The notes beneath the pieces are model-generated. The model saw only the letters and a list, made by a program, of their open reading frames with translations. It did not search any database and was not told where the DNA came from. Below are positions 1 to 9,193 of a stretch of DNA of 64,000 nucleotides, piece after piece (position 1 is the first letter of the stretch; every line of letters starts with the position of its first letter). The translations under genes were made by a program, and so were the position numbers. This DNA is from Amycolatopsis thermophila. GTDB lineage: Bacteria > Actinomycetota > Actinomycetes > Mycobacteriales > Pseudonocardiaceae. The stretch is taken from positions 3,844,001-3,908,000 of the forward strand of contig NZ_JAUSUT010000001.1 in NCBI RefSeq assembly GCF_030814215.1. The letters run 5' to 3'.

Positions 1-73
1 CGGTCGCCCGCCGCGAGCGCGGCGCCGGCCGCCCGACGAAGCGCGATCGACGGCTGCTGGACCGGTTGCGCGG

Positions 74-1189
74 TCAGAGCTGGTAGACGCGCCGGGCGTT
101 GTCCCGGGCGACCAGGTCCACCACCCGCCGCGCGTCGGCCTCCGACCAGTCGCCGTCCGCCACCCACCGGCCGAACGTGGCCGCCACGGCGCGCCGCCAC
201 AGCAGCGCGCCCAGGTAGTGCAGCTCCGGCGGGCCCCACGCGTCCGAGGAGTACAGCTGCTTGGCGAACGGCGCCAGCTCGAACGACTCCGCCACCACCG
301 CCGCGCTGCGCACCCCGGTGTGGTTGATGCCCAGCCCGACGTCGAAGTGCACGTTCGGGAACGCCTGCGCCAGGTACCCGGCCTCGCGGTGGTAGGGGTA
401 GCAGTGCAGCAGCAGGACCGGCACGTCCGGCACCGACCGCAGGAAGTCCATCAGGTGCAGCGGGTTGACGCGGCGCAGGTCGAGGTCGCGGTCGCCGAGC
501 CCGGTGTGCAGTTGCAGCGGCAGGCCGCGCGCGATGGCGGCGTGCAGTCCGAACCGGATCAGCACCTCGTCGTCCAGCCGCTCGCCGCCGCTGTCGAGCC
601 AGCGGCTCGCGGCCTGAACGACCTCGGCCGGCTCCGGCGCGGTCAGGTCGATGTCGAACCCCGTGCGGTAGGCGAGGATCGACTTGGTCCCCACGGCGTT
701 TTCCGTGCGTGCCGACAGGCGTGCCGTGAAGGCGTCGGCGTAGTCGCGTCCGGTCACGTTCTCCCGCGCCAGCTCTTCGGCCAGCGCCTCGAGCCGCACC
801 ACCTCGTGCGCCCGCCCGCCGGAGGCCGACTCGATGCCGTGCACGCCCAGCAGCGAGCCGGTGGCATGTCCGGTGTCGACGATCCAGTCGCTCACCCCGG
901 CGTCGCCGAGGAACCGTCGGGTCACCTCGCCCACGCCCAGTTCGGTGCGCCGCTTCCAGTACTCGTCGGCGGGGGCGTGCGCGGGCAGGTCGAGCACCGG
1001 GGCGCACCACCGCCGCACCGCGAACCCCAGCTGCGAGTCGAACTGCGTCATCCACGGCGGGATCGGATCGGGCGAGCCCTCGTTGAGGTGCCCCTCGAAC
1101 TCGGCGCGCTCCAGCTCGACCGTGAACGCGCCGTGCACGTGGTGGTCCACGAGCGGCACCGCCGCCACGTGCTGGTCGAGCGCGGTCAC
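74..1189 (-). CDS. amidohydrolase family protein
   Basis: Predicted metal-dependent hydrolase of the amidohydrolase superfamily (Amidohydro_2 type), 371 residues. A metal-binding D-H-H-V-H motif lies near residues 15-19, and a histidine-rich strand (LLLHCYPYH) and a late SSDAWGPPE segment provide further likely ligands. The substrate cannot be read from sequence; relatives with similar layout sit beside glutamine synthetase-like genes, which are absent here. The longer frame opens at 1243 and overlaps the upstream DUF1992 gene, but a GAGGAGG ribosome site at 1198-1204 lies just before two GTG codons at 1192 and 1189, so I place the start at 1189. It probably follows the DUF1992 gene in one transcript. 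Confidence 0.8.
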   Translation of the reverse strand: MTALDQHVAAVPLVDHHVHGAFTVELERAEFEGHLNEGSPDPIPPWMTQFDSQLGFAVRRWCAPVLDLPAHAPADEYWKRRTELGVGEVTRRFLGDAGVSDWIVDTGHATGSLLGVHGIESASGGRAHEVVRLEALAEELARENVTGRDYADAFTARLSARTENAVGTKSILAYRTGFDIDLTAPEPAEVVQAASRWLDSGGERLDDEVLIRFGLHAAIARGLPLQLHTGLGDRDLDLRRVNPLHLMDFLRSVPDVPVLLLHCYPYHREAGYLAQAFPNVHFDVGLGINHTGVRSAAVVAESFELAPFAKQLYSSDAWGPPELHYLGALLWRRAVAATFGRWVADGDWSEADARRVVDLVARDNARRVYQL

Positions 1190-1214
1190 CACGGGCACCT
1201 CCTCGCCGTCGGGG

Positions 1215-1616
1215 TCAGGGTTCCCGCCGCGCGCGCCATTCACGCACGATGTGCTCCACGTCGAACGGGGCGAGGTTCAGCGGCGGACCCGGCGGGGGCC
1301 GCCGGATGGCCGCGACGATCTCGGCGTTGATGTCGTCCAGGATGCGCCGCACCTCGGCCTCGGAGGCGGCCTCGGCGGCCGCCGCACGCGCCTGTGCCGC
1401 CCTCTTGCGCAGTGCCAGCGACGGCGGCAGGTAGGTCACGTTCTCGCGCGCCAGCTTGTCCCGCAGCCACGCGTTCTCGTCGTGCGGCTTCTTCAGCCAT
1501 GCCAACGGTTTCCCGGCACCCGGCAGGTTCTCGAACTCGCCGCGTTCGGCCGCCTCGCGGATCTGCTTCTCCACCCAGGTCTCGAAGCTCACGCCCGGGG
1601 GCTTGCGCTCGGTCAC
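1215..1616 (-). CDS. DUF1992 (DnaJ-C28-like conserved domain) protein
   Basis: Small 133-residue protein matching the DUF1992 family, a domain also found in DnaJ homolog subfamily C member 28. The diagnostic part is the N-terminal stretch around FETWVEKQIREAAERGEF followed by NLPGAGKPL. No catalytic residues are known. A longer frame begins at 1652, but the GTG at 1616 is preceded by a strong GGAGGAGG site six bases away and starts the conserved domain directly. It is followed by the amidohydrolase 25 bases downstream. The biological role is unknown. Confidence 0.82.
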   Translation of the reverse strand: MTERKPPGVSFETWVEKQIREAAERGEFENLPGAGKPLAWLKKPHDENAWLRDKLARENVTYLPPSLALRKRAAQARAAAAEAASEAEVRRILDDINAEIVAAIRRPPPGPPLNLAPFDVEHIVREWRARREP

Positions 1617-1676
1617 GGCGAACCTCCTCCCGCTGTGATACCTGTCTACCACCGGCCGCGCGCGGCCGGTTCCTGT

Positions 1677-1692
1677 ATTACCGTGCGGTAAT
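1677..1692. promoter_or_regulatory. perfect 16-bp palindrome over the thioesterase start codon
   Basis: ATTACCG-TG-CGGTAAT is a perfect inverted repeat whose last two bases are the first two of the thioesterase ATG. The shape resembles operators of TetR-family repressors. No Shine-Dalgarno sequence is visible before that ATG, so the mRNA may be leaderless. The site lies in the short space between this gene and the divergent DUF1992 gene and could control both. The regulator is unknown. Confidence 0.5.
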
Positions 1693-2494
1693 GCACGCCG
1701 TCAGCGAGAAAACGGTGGGCGAGCCCACCCTGGCCGACCTGCTCGACCTCGAGGAGATCGACCGCGACCTCTACCGCGCCAGCCTCGTCTTCGACGACCC
1801 GTTGCCGCTCTACGGCGGTCAGGTCGCCGCGCAGGCCCTCATGGCCGCCGGCCGCACGGTGTCCGAGGAGCGGTTGCCGCACTCACTGCACGGCTACTTC
1901 CTGCGGCCCGGTGACGCGACGCGCCCGACGATCTTCCACGTCGAACGCGACCGCGACGGCGGTTCGTACTCGGCCCGGCGGGTGGTCGCCGTGCAGAACG
2001 GCGAGGTCATCTTCAACATGTCGGCGTCGTTCCACCGCCGCGAGGAGGGCGTCGACCGCGAGGCCCACCCCGAGCGGCCCGAGGGCGACCCGGAGCAGCT
2101 GCCCGGCGGCGGCATGCCGCGGCTGTTCTCGATGGAGGGCCGCCTGCCCGAGCAGCCCTACCCGGACGGCCAGTGGCCCACGCGGTTCTGGGGTCGTTGC
2201 TCGCTGACCCTGCCGGACGACCCGTTGACCCACGCGTCGGTCCTGACCTACCTGTCGGACATTTCCTCCGGGGTGGCCGCGTTCGGCAACGAGGAGGCCG
2301 CTTCCGGGGCCAGCCTCGACCACGCGGTGTGGTTCCACCGGACCGGGCGGCTCGACGACTGGGTACAGCTCGATCTCGTGCCGCAGTCCGTCGCGGGCGG
2401 GCGCGGCTGGTACACCGGCACCGTGCGCACGCGGGACGGTGTGCTGCTCGCGAGTCTCGCGCAGGAGTGCCTGTTCCGGAACCGCAGGCGGTAA
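1691..2494 (+). CDS. acyl-CoA thioesterase II (TesB-like)
   Basis: A 267-residue double-hotdog thioesterase of the TesB family that hydrolyses acyl-CoA to free fatty acid and CoA. The N-terminal hotdog shows the conserved YGGQVAAQALMAAGRTV helix and HSLHGYFLRPGD strand; the C-terminal hotdog carries LDHAVWFHR, where the aspartate is the family's catalytic residue, and ends with SLAQECLFR. Length is close to E. coli TesB (about 286). The frame is open well upstream, but family homology starts at the ATG at 1691. The palindrome across the start codon suggests repression. The next gene, an LLM oxidoreductase, begins 11 bases after the stop. Confidence 0.88.
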   Translation: MHAVSEKTVGEPTLADLLDLEEIDRDLYRASLVFDDPLPLYGGQVAAQALMAAGRTVSEERLPHSLHGYFLRPGDATRPTIFHVERDRDGGSYSARRVVAVQNGEVIFNMSASFHRREEGVDREAHPERPEGDPEQLPGGGMPRLFSMEGRLPEQPYPDGQWPTRFWGRCSLTLPDDPLTHASVLTYLSDISSGVAAFGNEEAASGASLDHAVWFHRTGRLDDWVQLDLVPQSVAGGRGWYTGTVRTRDGVLLASLAQECLFRNRRR

Positions 2495-2504
2495 CGTTCG
2501 CCGC

Positions 2505-3524
2505 GTGAAGGTCGATTTCGCGGTTCCGTTCGAGACCCCGGCCGACTGCCGCGAGCAGGTGCGGCGCGCCGAACGCGACGGGTTCGACGGGGTGTGGACG
2601 ACCGAGGTCAAGCACGACCCGTTCCTCCCGCTCGCGCTCGGCGCCACGGTGACCGAGCGGGTCGAGCTGGGCACGGCGATCGCGGTGGCGTTCGCGCGCA
2701 ACCCGATGACGGTCGCGCAGGCGGCCAACGACCTGCAGGAACTGTCCGGCGGCCGGTTCGTGCTCGGTCTGGGCACGCAGGTGAAGACCCACGTCACGCG
2801 ACGGTTTTCGATGCCGTGGTCGCAGCCGGCGGCCCGGATGCGCGAGTTCGTCCTGGCGCTGCGGGCGATCTGGGAGTGCTGGGAGAGCGGGACCCCGCTG
2901 CGGTTCCGCGGCGAGTTCTACACGCACACGGTGATGACCCCGATGTTCACCCCGGCGCCCCACGCGTTCGGTGCGCCCAAGGTGTTCCTGGCCGGGGTGG
3001 GGACCGGGATGACGCGGGTCGCGGGCGAGGTGGCGGACGGGTTCCTGTGCCACGGGTTCACCACCGAGCGGTACCTGCGGGAGGTGACCATTCCGGCGCT
3101 GACCGCCGCGCGCGGCTCGCTCGACGGGTTCGAGCTGGCCGGTTCGCCGATGGTGGTGACCGGGCGGACCGACGAGGAGCTGGCCGGGGCGGTGGCGGCG
3201 ACGCGACGGCAGATCGCCTTCTACGGTTCGACGCCGGCTTACCGGGGTGTGCTGGAGCTGCACGACCGTGCCGCCCTCGGCGACGACCTGCACGCGCTGT
3301 CCCGCCGCGGCGAGTGGGAGAAGATGGGCACGCTCGTGGACGACGAGTTGCTGCACGCGATCGCCGTGGTGGGCCGGCCGGACGAGGCCGCCGCGGAGGT
3401 GCGCCGCCGTTACGGCGACGTGTTCACGCGGGCGACCCTGTACACGCCGTACGAGGCGGATCCGGCCCTGGTCGCGGAGGTCGCCGCGGCGGTGCGTGGT
3501 CAGGGCGCGGTTCCGCGTGCGTGA
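2505..3524 (+). CDS. LLM class oxidoreductase, likely F420-dependent (TIGR03617-like)
   Basis: A 339-residue luciferase-like monooxygenase fold enzyme. The family signature is visible in VELGTAIAVAFARNPMTVAQ, ANDLQELSGGRFVLGLGTQV and the C-terminal region ending in an alpha-helical tail. This subgroup in actinobacteria is usually assigned coenzyme F420 as hydride carrier, but F420 versus FMN cannot be decided here. The substrate is unknown. The GTG at 2505 begins the conserved strand VKVDFAVPFE; longer upstream reading overlaps the thioesterase. It is probably cotranscribed with that gene. Confidence 0.82.
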   Translation: MKVDFAVPFETPADCREQVRRAERDGFDGVWTTEVKHDPFLPLALGATVTERVELGTAIAVAFARNPMTVAQAANDLQELSGGRFVLGLGTQVKTHVTRRFSMPWSQPAARMREFVLALRAIWECWESGTPLRFRGEFYTHTVMTPMFTPAPHAFGAPKVFLAGVGTGMTRVAGEVADGFLCHGFTTERYLREVTIPALTAARGSLDGFELAGSPMVVTGRTDEELAGAVAATRRQIAFYGSTPAYRGVLELHDRAALGDDLHALSRRGEWEKMGTLVDDELLHAIAVVGRPDEAAAEVRRRYGDVFTRATLYTPYEADPALVAEVAAAVRGQGAVPRA

Positions 3525-3657
3525 TGGCCCCGCGGACCGCCCGTGCAGAGGTGGCGGGGTCTGACCACCCGCTGCGCCGGTGCTCCGCGTGGCCGGGACG
3601 CGCGGAGGTGTGTCGCCGTCCGAGACCCGGCCGCTCCTCCAAGCGCGGGCGGGGCGG

Positions 3658-3831
3658 TCAGGAGGGCGAGAAGTGGTCGTCGTCCTCCTGGTGCGGTGGG
3701 TGCTCGGCCGGGGCGCCCTCCTGCTCGGCCTGCTCGTGCGGGCGGGTCAGGTGCGCGGCGCGGGCGGCCTCCTTCGCCTCGGCGATCGCCTGCTTGGACT
3801 CCGCCAGGTCGTTGTGTTCGTCCTCCGGCAT
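3658..3831 (-). CDS. small acidic, charged hypothetical protein (57 aa)
   Basis: A 57-residue protein starting MPEDEHNDLAESKQAIAEAK and ending in a His/Asp/Glu-rich tail. It has a predicted central helix rich in Ala, Glu and Lys and no membrane segment or known domain. A GGGAG ribosome-binding site sits 6-8 bases before the ATG. Similar short charged proteins are common and uncharacterised in actinomycetes. It lies 65 bases downstream of the YnfA-like gene on the same strand and may be cotranscribed. Confidence 0.6.
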   Translation of the reverse strand: MPEDEHNDLAESKQAIAEAKEAARAAHLTRPHEQAEQEGAPAEHPPHQEDDDHFSPS

Positions 3832-3896
3832 GATCTTCTCCCTTCTCCGGTCCCGGCTACCACCCGCGCGAATCCGCAAACCCGCTCCGAAGTGGC

Positions 3897-4229
3897 TCAG
3901 CCGCGCGGGGCGTACATGATCAACGCGACACCGGCGAGGCAGATCAGCGCGCCGATGACGTCGAAGCGGTCGGGCCGGTAGCCGTCGGCGACCACGCCCC
4001 ACGCCAGCGACCCCGCGACGAAGACGCCCCCGTACGCGGCGAGGATGCGGCCGAAGCTGGCGTCGGGCTGCAGGGTGGCGACGAAGCCGTACAACCCGAG
4101 CGCGATCACACCGGCGCCGATCCAGATCCACCCGCGGTGCTCGCGGACTCCCTGCCAGACGAGCCACGCACCACCGATCTCGGCCAATGCCGCCAGCACG
4201 AACAACCCGATCGACCGCAGAACCACCAC
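3897..4229 (-). CDS. YnfA family small membrane protein
   Basis: A 110-residue integral membrane protein of the YnfA/UPF0060 family, related to small multidrug-resistance exporters. Four hydrophobic segments fill the protein, and the motifs [24 protein letters not shown] and the final [18 protein letters not shown] are typical. Its transported compound is unknown; the family is only loosely linked with efflux. Length is normal for the family (about 108). Confidence 0.9.
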   Translation of the reverse strand: MVVLRSIGLFVLAALAEIGGAWLVWQGVREHRGWIWIGAGVIALGLYGFVATLQPDASFGRILAAYGGVFVAGSLAWGVVADGYRPDRFDVIGALICLAGVALIMYAPRG

Positions 4230-4513
4230 GGACCGACCCTAGCCGGGACGGGGCCAGGCCCTCGGCGGCAAGGCCCGTGCCGAATGCCCGGACCGGTGTC
4301 GCACACGGCGCGAGCTTGTCCGTGTTCCCCGCTTTCCCGGTGACCCCAAGGTCACTCAGGGCAGGTGTCCGCGCTACGGGGACAAGCTCAGCGCGAGCCG
4401 GCAGGACGTGCTCGATGCCGGGGGATTGCGGTGCGGCAGCGCGGGTGCCGCGGGTTGCGGCTGGATGTGGCAACTCGCGCGAGTCCGGACCGGACCGCGC
4501 GGTGTCCTCCCCG
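4230..4513. other. intergenic region, 284 bp
   Basis: No gene was recognised. A short inverted repeat GTGACC-CCAA-GGTCAC lies at 4340-4355 and could be a protein-binding site. It sits between the upstream side of the YnfA gene and the 3' end of the pyruvate oxidase gene, so any promoter here would serve the YnfA gene. Confidence 0.4.
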
Positions 4514-6247
4514 TCAGGGGCGCGGGATGTTGCGCAGGTTGCTGCGCGCCAGCTCGACCATCTTTCCCACGCCGCCGTTCAGGACGGTCTTGCTCGCGGC
4601 CAGTGCGAAGCCCCGGAGCATCTCGCTGGTGATCTTGGGCGGGATGGACATCGCGTTGGGGTCGGTGGTCAGCTCGACCAGTGCGGGGCCTGGTTGCTCG
4701 AACGCCTTGGTCAGCGCGGCGCGGATCTCGGCCGGGTGGTCGACCCTGGTGGCCGGGATGCCGCACGCCGCGGCGATCGCGCTGAAGTCGACCGGCGTGT
4801 GGTCCGTGCCGTAGGAGGGCAGGCCGTCCACCAGCATCTCCAGCTTCACCATGCCGAGCGAGGCGTTGTTGAACAGCACCACCTTCACCGGCAGGTCGTA
4901 CAGCGACAACGTCAGCAGGTCGCCCATCAGCATCGCGAGCCCGCCGTCGCCGGAGAGCGAGACGACCTGGCGACCCGGGCAGGCCAGCGCGGCGCCGATC
5001 GCGTGCGGCAGCGCGTTCGCCATGCTGCCGTGCCGGAACGAGCCGATGACGCGACGCCGGCCGTTGGGCGTCAGGTACCGGGCCGCCCACACGTTCCCCA
5101 TGCCGGTGTCCACAGTGAACACCGCGTCGTCCGAGGCGACCTCGTCCAGGATCGCCGCCGCGTACTCCGGGTGGATCGGCGTGTGCCGCTCGATGTCCCG
5201 CGTGTAGGCGTCGACCACCTTCTCCAGCCGCCGCGCGTGCTCGCGCAGCATCCGGTCCAGAAAGGACCGGTCGGTTCGCCGCCGCAACCGCGGGAGCACC
5301 GCCGCGAGCGTTTCCTTCACCGAGCCGTGCACGGCGAGGTCGAGCGGCGTCCGGCGCCCGAGGTGCGCCGGGTTCGTGTCGATCTGGACGGTGTGCGCCT
5401 GCGGCAGGAACCCGTCGTAGGGGAAGTCGGTGCCCAGCAGCACCACCCGGTCCGCCTCGTGCATCGCGCCGTAGCAGGCCCCGTAGCCGAGGAGCCCGCT
5501 CATGCCGACGTCGAAGGGGTTGTCGAACTGGATCCACTCCTTGCCGCCCAGCGAATGCCCCACCGGCGCGAGCAGCGTGCCCGCCAGCGCCATCACTTCG
5601 TCGTGCGCGTCCCGGCAGCCCGCGCCCGCGAACAGCATCACCTTCTCGTCGCTGTCGAGCACCTCGGCCAGTTCGGCGATCTGCGCCTCCCGCGGCACCA
5701 CCGGCGACGGCTCGACCACGTGCACGGTCTCGGCGCCCGACCCCGCGGCGCGGCGCTCGGACACGTCGCCCGGGATGGTCAGCACCGACACCCCGCCCCG
5801 CCCCACCGCGGTCTGCATCGCGATCCGCAGCAGGCGCGGCATCTGGTCGGCCTGGGACACCAGTTCGCTGTAGTGGCTGCATTCGGCGAACAACTGATCG
5901 GGATGGGTTTCCTGGAAGAACCCGGTGCCGATCTCGGTGGACGGGATGTGCGAGGCGATCGCGAGCACCGGCGCGCCGCTGCGGTGTGCGTCGTAGAGCC
6001 CGTTGATCAGGTGCAGGTTGCCCGGGCCGCAACTACCCGCGCACACCGTGAGCCGCCCGGTGACCTGCGCCTCCGCGGCCGCCGCGAACGCCGCCGTCTC
6101 CTCGTGGCGCACGTGCACCCAGTCGATGCCCGGCGTGCGCCGCACGGCGTCGACGATCGGGTTCAGACTGTCGCCGACGATCCCGTAGATGCGGCGAACG
6201 CCGCAATCCCGCAGGATCCGCACCATCTGCTCGGCCACTGTCGCCAT
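4514..6247 (-). CDS. poxB: thiamine-diphosphate-dependent pyruvate oxidase/dehydrogenase (quinone)-like enzyme
   Basis: A 577-residue ThDP enzyme resembling PoxB, which decarboxylates pyruvate to acetate and CO2 and feeds electrons to quinone. Domains in order: N-terminal PYR domain with the catalytic glutamate in HVRHEETAAFAA near residue 50, a central FAD/nucleotide-binding domain, and a C-terminal PP domain with the ThDP motif GDGGLAML followed by LFNNASLGMV. Length matches E. coli PoxB (572). The ATG at 6247 follows an AGAGGTGGG site; upstream reading to 6316 has no homology. Related acetolactate synthase-like enzymes are a less likely alternative. It is monocistronic. Confidence 0.85.
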   Translation of the reverse strand: MATVAEQMVRILRDCGVRRIYGIVGDSLNPIVDAVRRTPGIDWVHVRHEETAAFAAAAEAQVTGRLTVCAGSCGPGNLHLINGLYDAHRSGAPVLAIASHIPSTEIGTGFFQETHPDQLFAECSHYSELVSQADQMPRLLRIAMQTAVGRGGVSVLTIPGDVSERRAAGSGAETVHVVEPSPVVPREAQIAELAEVLDSDEKVMLFAGAGCRDAHDEVMALAGTLLAPVGHSLGGKEWIQFDNPFDVGMSGLLGYGACYGAMHEADRVVLLGTDFPYDGFLPQAHTVQIDTNPAHLGRRTPLDLAVHGSVKETLAAVLPRLRRRTDRSFLDRMLREHARRLEKVVDAYTRDIERHTPIHPEYAAAILDEVASDDAVFTVDTGMGNVWAARYLTPNGRRRVIGSFRHGSMANALPHAIGAALACPGRQVVSLSGDGGLAMLMGDLLTLSLYDLPVKVVLFNNASLGMVKLEMLVDGLPSYGTDHTPVDFSAIAAACGIPATRVDHPAEIRAALTKAFEQPGPALVELTTDPNAMSIPPKITSEMLRGFALAASKTVLNGGVGKMVELARSNLRNIPRP

Positions 6248-6744
6248 TTGCCCACCTCTCTCGGGTCCGGGACCCAGGGTCCTCTCGGAGCGGTGCGGCC
6301 GTCCACCCAACTTCACTCGTTACGGGCAGAAATCCGTTTTGCCACCATCGGGCCGCCGGGCCGGGACCCGCGCGGCACCGGGACCCGGCGAACAGGTCAC
6401 CCGAGCCCGCCGTCGGCGCGCAACGCCCCGAACCGTCCACCGACGACCGGCCCGACGGCCCGGTCGACCGCCGGCAGCAGGTCGCCCGAGCCGCCGTCGC
6501 GCCCGCTGCGTCCCCGTACCAACGGACAGCGGCTCGTGGTGCTCCAGCACCAGCAGCGGCCCATGCCGCGGTGATCCGGAGCCCGCGACCCGGACCGCCC
6601 AGCGCGTCGACCCGCACCCCCGGCAGCTCGCCCAGCCGGCCGGCCCCGGACGCGGCCGCGCGCGTGTCACGACGCGGTACCGGCTCGGGTGAGGTGACCC
6701 GCGTGTGGTCGTGGCCGGCCGCCGCGCCCGCAGGTCCTCCGGCG
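6248..6744. other. intergenic region of about 500 bp without a recognised gene
   Basis: Very GC-rich sequence between the pyruvate oxidase start and the 3' end of the LuxR-type regulator. Minus-strand frames stay open here, but none shows a family I know. It may contain a decayed gene or only the oxidase promoter; nothing further is supported. Confidence 0.35.
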
Positions 6745-9030
6745 TCAGGTGTCGTTGGCCGTGATCCAGGCCGCGATCTGGCTGCGGGAGGTGAATCCGA
6801 GCTTCGCCAGGATGTGTTCGACGTGGGTTTCCGCCGTGCGCTGGGAAATCACCAGCTGCCCGGCGATCTGCCGGTTGCTCAGGCCCTTCGCGACGAGCCC
6901 GGCGATCTCGGACTCGCGGGCGGTGAGCGGGTTGCGCGAGTTGGTCTCCGGAGCGGCGGGCGCCCGCCGCTCGTCCAGGGCGAAGGCCACCGCCTTCTCG
7001 AACGACATCGCCGCCCCGCGCGCGTGTTCCTGTTCGAACGCCGCCCGTCCCAGCGCCTCGCGGGCCGGGAGCGCCGCCTCGGTCTCCGACACCTGCTGCA
7101 GCGCCGGTTCGATGCGCCCGGCGCCGGAGAGCCGCCACGCGGTCGCGGCCGCGCCGAGCAGGCGGGCGGCGCGGGTGAACCGCCGGTCCGCGGCCGCGCA
7201 CCACGCCAGCGTCTCCAGGCTCAACGCGATACCCGAGTGGTCGCCGGCCGGCTCGCGCAGGCGGATCGCGTCGCGCTGCAGCCGTTCCGCGCGCCGCAGG
7301 TCGCCGCGCCGCCACACCGCCAGCCCCAGCACCCACCGCGCGAGCGCGGTGTACCAGGGCGGGTCGCCGTGCGCCGCGCACAGTTCGACCGCCTGCTCGC
7401 CCGCCTCCTCGGCGTTCGGTTCGCCGAGCACGAAGCGGGCCAGCGCGAGGTAGGGCAGGATCTGCAACGCCAGCCCGTCGGACCCGAGCCTGCGGCACGC
7501 CTCGTGCGCCTCCTCCAGCAGGGCGCAGCTCCGCTCCGGATCGCCCAGGAAGTACCGGGACACGCCCTCGCACACGAGCAGTTCGGCGTCGACCACCGGG
7601 TCGGCCAGATCGGCGGCGACGCTCCGGTACTCCCGCAGCCGCCCGGCGAACCCCTTGCGCACTCCCAGCCACGTGCAGGTCAGCAGCGAGGCGTGCAGCG
7701 CGCGGGCCCGTTCCACCGAGGGGCCGCCGTCGCGCTCGAGCACGCGGTTCAGCCACCGGCTGCCCTCCACCAGGTGCCCGCCCGCGATCCAGAACGTCGA
7801 CAGGTTCCCGGCCATCTCCAGCGCGGGCCGCGGATCCGGCTCCTCGAGCCACGACTCCAGCGCGGCGCGCAGGTTCGCGTGGTCGTCCTGCAGCCGCGTG
7901 ATCCAGTCCTGCTGGCGCGCCGTGATCTTCTCCCGCGTGAAGCGCCGGGCGAGCTCGCGGTAGTAGTCGCGGTGCCGCCGGGCCGATTCGGCCGGGGTGC
8001 CGGTGTCGGCCAGGCGGGCGGCCGCGAACTCGGCGAGCGTCTCGAGCATCCGGTAGCGCGCGCTGTGCCCGTACGTCTCCCGTTCGCGTACCAGAACCGA
8101 TTTGTCGACCAGTCCGGCGAGCAGGCTCAGCACCTCGCCGCCGTCGATGCCGTCGCCCACGCACACGTACTCCGCGGCGGGCAGGTCGAAGCCGCCGCGG
8201 AACACCGAAAGCCGCTCCCACACCCGCTGTTCGGCGGGCAGGCACAGCCGGTAGCTCCAGTCGACCAGTGCCTCCAGCCCCTGCTGGCGCGGCGGCGCGG
8301 TCCGGGAGGCCTCGGTGAGCAGCGCGAAGCGGTCGGCGAGGCGGTCGTTGAGCTCGGTCAGCGACAGCGTGCGCAGCCACACCGCGGCCAGTTCGATGGC
8401 CAGCGGCAGACCCTCGACGCGACGGCAGATCGTGGCGATCAGCTCCTCGGTCCCGGCGTCGACCGCGAACCCCGGCGACACCGCCGCCGCGCGGTCGGCG
8501 AACAGCGAGATCGCATCCCAGCCGTTCGACCCCTCGGCGGCACCGGCCGGTTCGGGCAGGCTGAGCGGCTCCACCGGCAGCAGGTGCTCGCCCTCGACGG
8601 ACAGCCGCTGGCGGCTGGTCGCCAGCACCCGCAGGCCGCTCGTCGCGGCGAGCAGCTTGCCCAGCAGGGTCGCGCACGCGTCGGTGACGTGCTCGCAGTT
8701 GTCCAGGACCAGCAGGACCTGCCGGTCACCGATGAGCTGGGCGAGCCGGTCGGCGGGCTCGACGGCCTCGTCCCGCAGGCCGAGCGCGGCGGCGACGGTC
8801 TGCGGCAGCAGCGCCGGGTCCTCGAGGGAGGCCAGTTCGGCGAAGTGGACGCCGTCCGGGAAGGCGCGCTTGAGCCCGATGGCCGCCCGCACCGCGAGCC
8901 GGGTCTTGCCGACCCCGCCGAGCCCGGTGAGCGTCACCAGGCGCGCGGTGGAGAGCAGCCGCCGGATGTCGGAGAGCTCCTGCCGACGTCCGACGAAGCT
9001 CGTGAGCTCGCTCGGAAGTGTGCCCGCCAC
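6745..9030 (-). CDS. ATP-binding LuxR family transcriptional regulator
   Basis: A 761-residue STAND-type regulator. An NB-ARC/AAA ATPase domain at the N-terminus has Walker A GLGGVGKT at residues 36-43 and a Walker B-like LLVLDN near 105-111. The middle is a long helical repeat (TPR-like) sensor region. The last 65 residues form a LuxR/NarL helix-turn-helix (LTARESEIAGLVAKGLSNRQIA ... TAETHVEHILAKLGF). Such proteins are ATP-driven transcription factors, often of secondary or stress metabolism; the ligand is unknown. It is divergent from ku with 163 bases between, so it may affect ku, though this is only positional. Confidence 0.9.
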   Translation of the reverse strand: MAGTLPSELTSFVGRRQELSDIRRLLSTARLVTLTGLGGVGKTRLAVRAAIGLKRAFPDGVHFAELASLEDPALLPQTVAAALGLRDEAVEPADRLAQLIGDRQVLLVLDNCEHVTDACATLLGKLLAATSGLRVLATSRQRLSVEGEHLLPVEPLSLPEPAGAAEGSNGWDAISLFADRAAAVSPGFAVDAGTEELIATICRRVEGLPLAIELAAVWLRTLSLTELNDRLADRFALLTEASRTAPPRQQGLEALVDWSYRLCLPAEQRVWERLSVFRGGFDLPAAEYVCVGDGIDGGEVLSLLAGLVDKSVLVRERETYGHSARYRMLETLAEFAAARLADTGTPAESARRHRDYYRELARRFTREKITARQQDWITRLQDDHANLRAALESWLEEPDPRPALEMAGNLSTFWIAGGHLVEGSRWLNRVLERDGGPSVERARALHASLLTCTWLGVRKGFAGRLREYRSVAADLADPVVDAELLVCEGVSRYFLGDPERSCALLEEAHEACRRLGSDGLALQILPYLALARFVLGEPNAEEAGEQAVELCAAHGDPPWYTALARWVLGLAVWRRGDLRRAERLQRDAIRLREPAGDHSGIALSLETLAWCAAADRRFTRAARLLGAAATAWRLSGAGRIEPALQQVSETEAALPAREALGRAAFEQEHARGAAMSFEKAVAFALDERRAPAAPETNSRNPLTARESEIAGLVAKGLSNRQIAGQLVISQRTAETHVEHILAKLGFTSRSQIAAWITANDT

Positions 9031-9193
9031 CGCAACAGCCTAGTTCGCGAGGCCGGTGATCGGCGCGGTCGTGACGCTGAGAAAAAGTTGCACCGGGTCA
9101 GTAGCCGGGGCCGGTTCGCCGCCTGGTGGCGGGCTCGCTTGTCGCGTAACGTCCGACCTGCGGTTATGTCGGCAGGAGCGGAGGGCCCCGGCG

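Noticed and set aside
4187-6574. A 795-codon plus-strand frame across the pyruvate oxidase gene.
   Set aside because: Arg/His-rich translation without any domain; the opposite strand has a clear ThDP enzyme.
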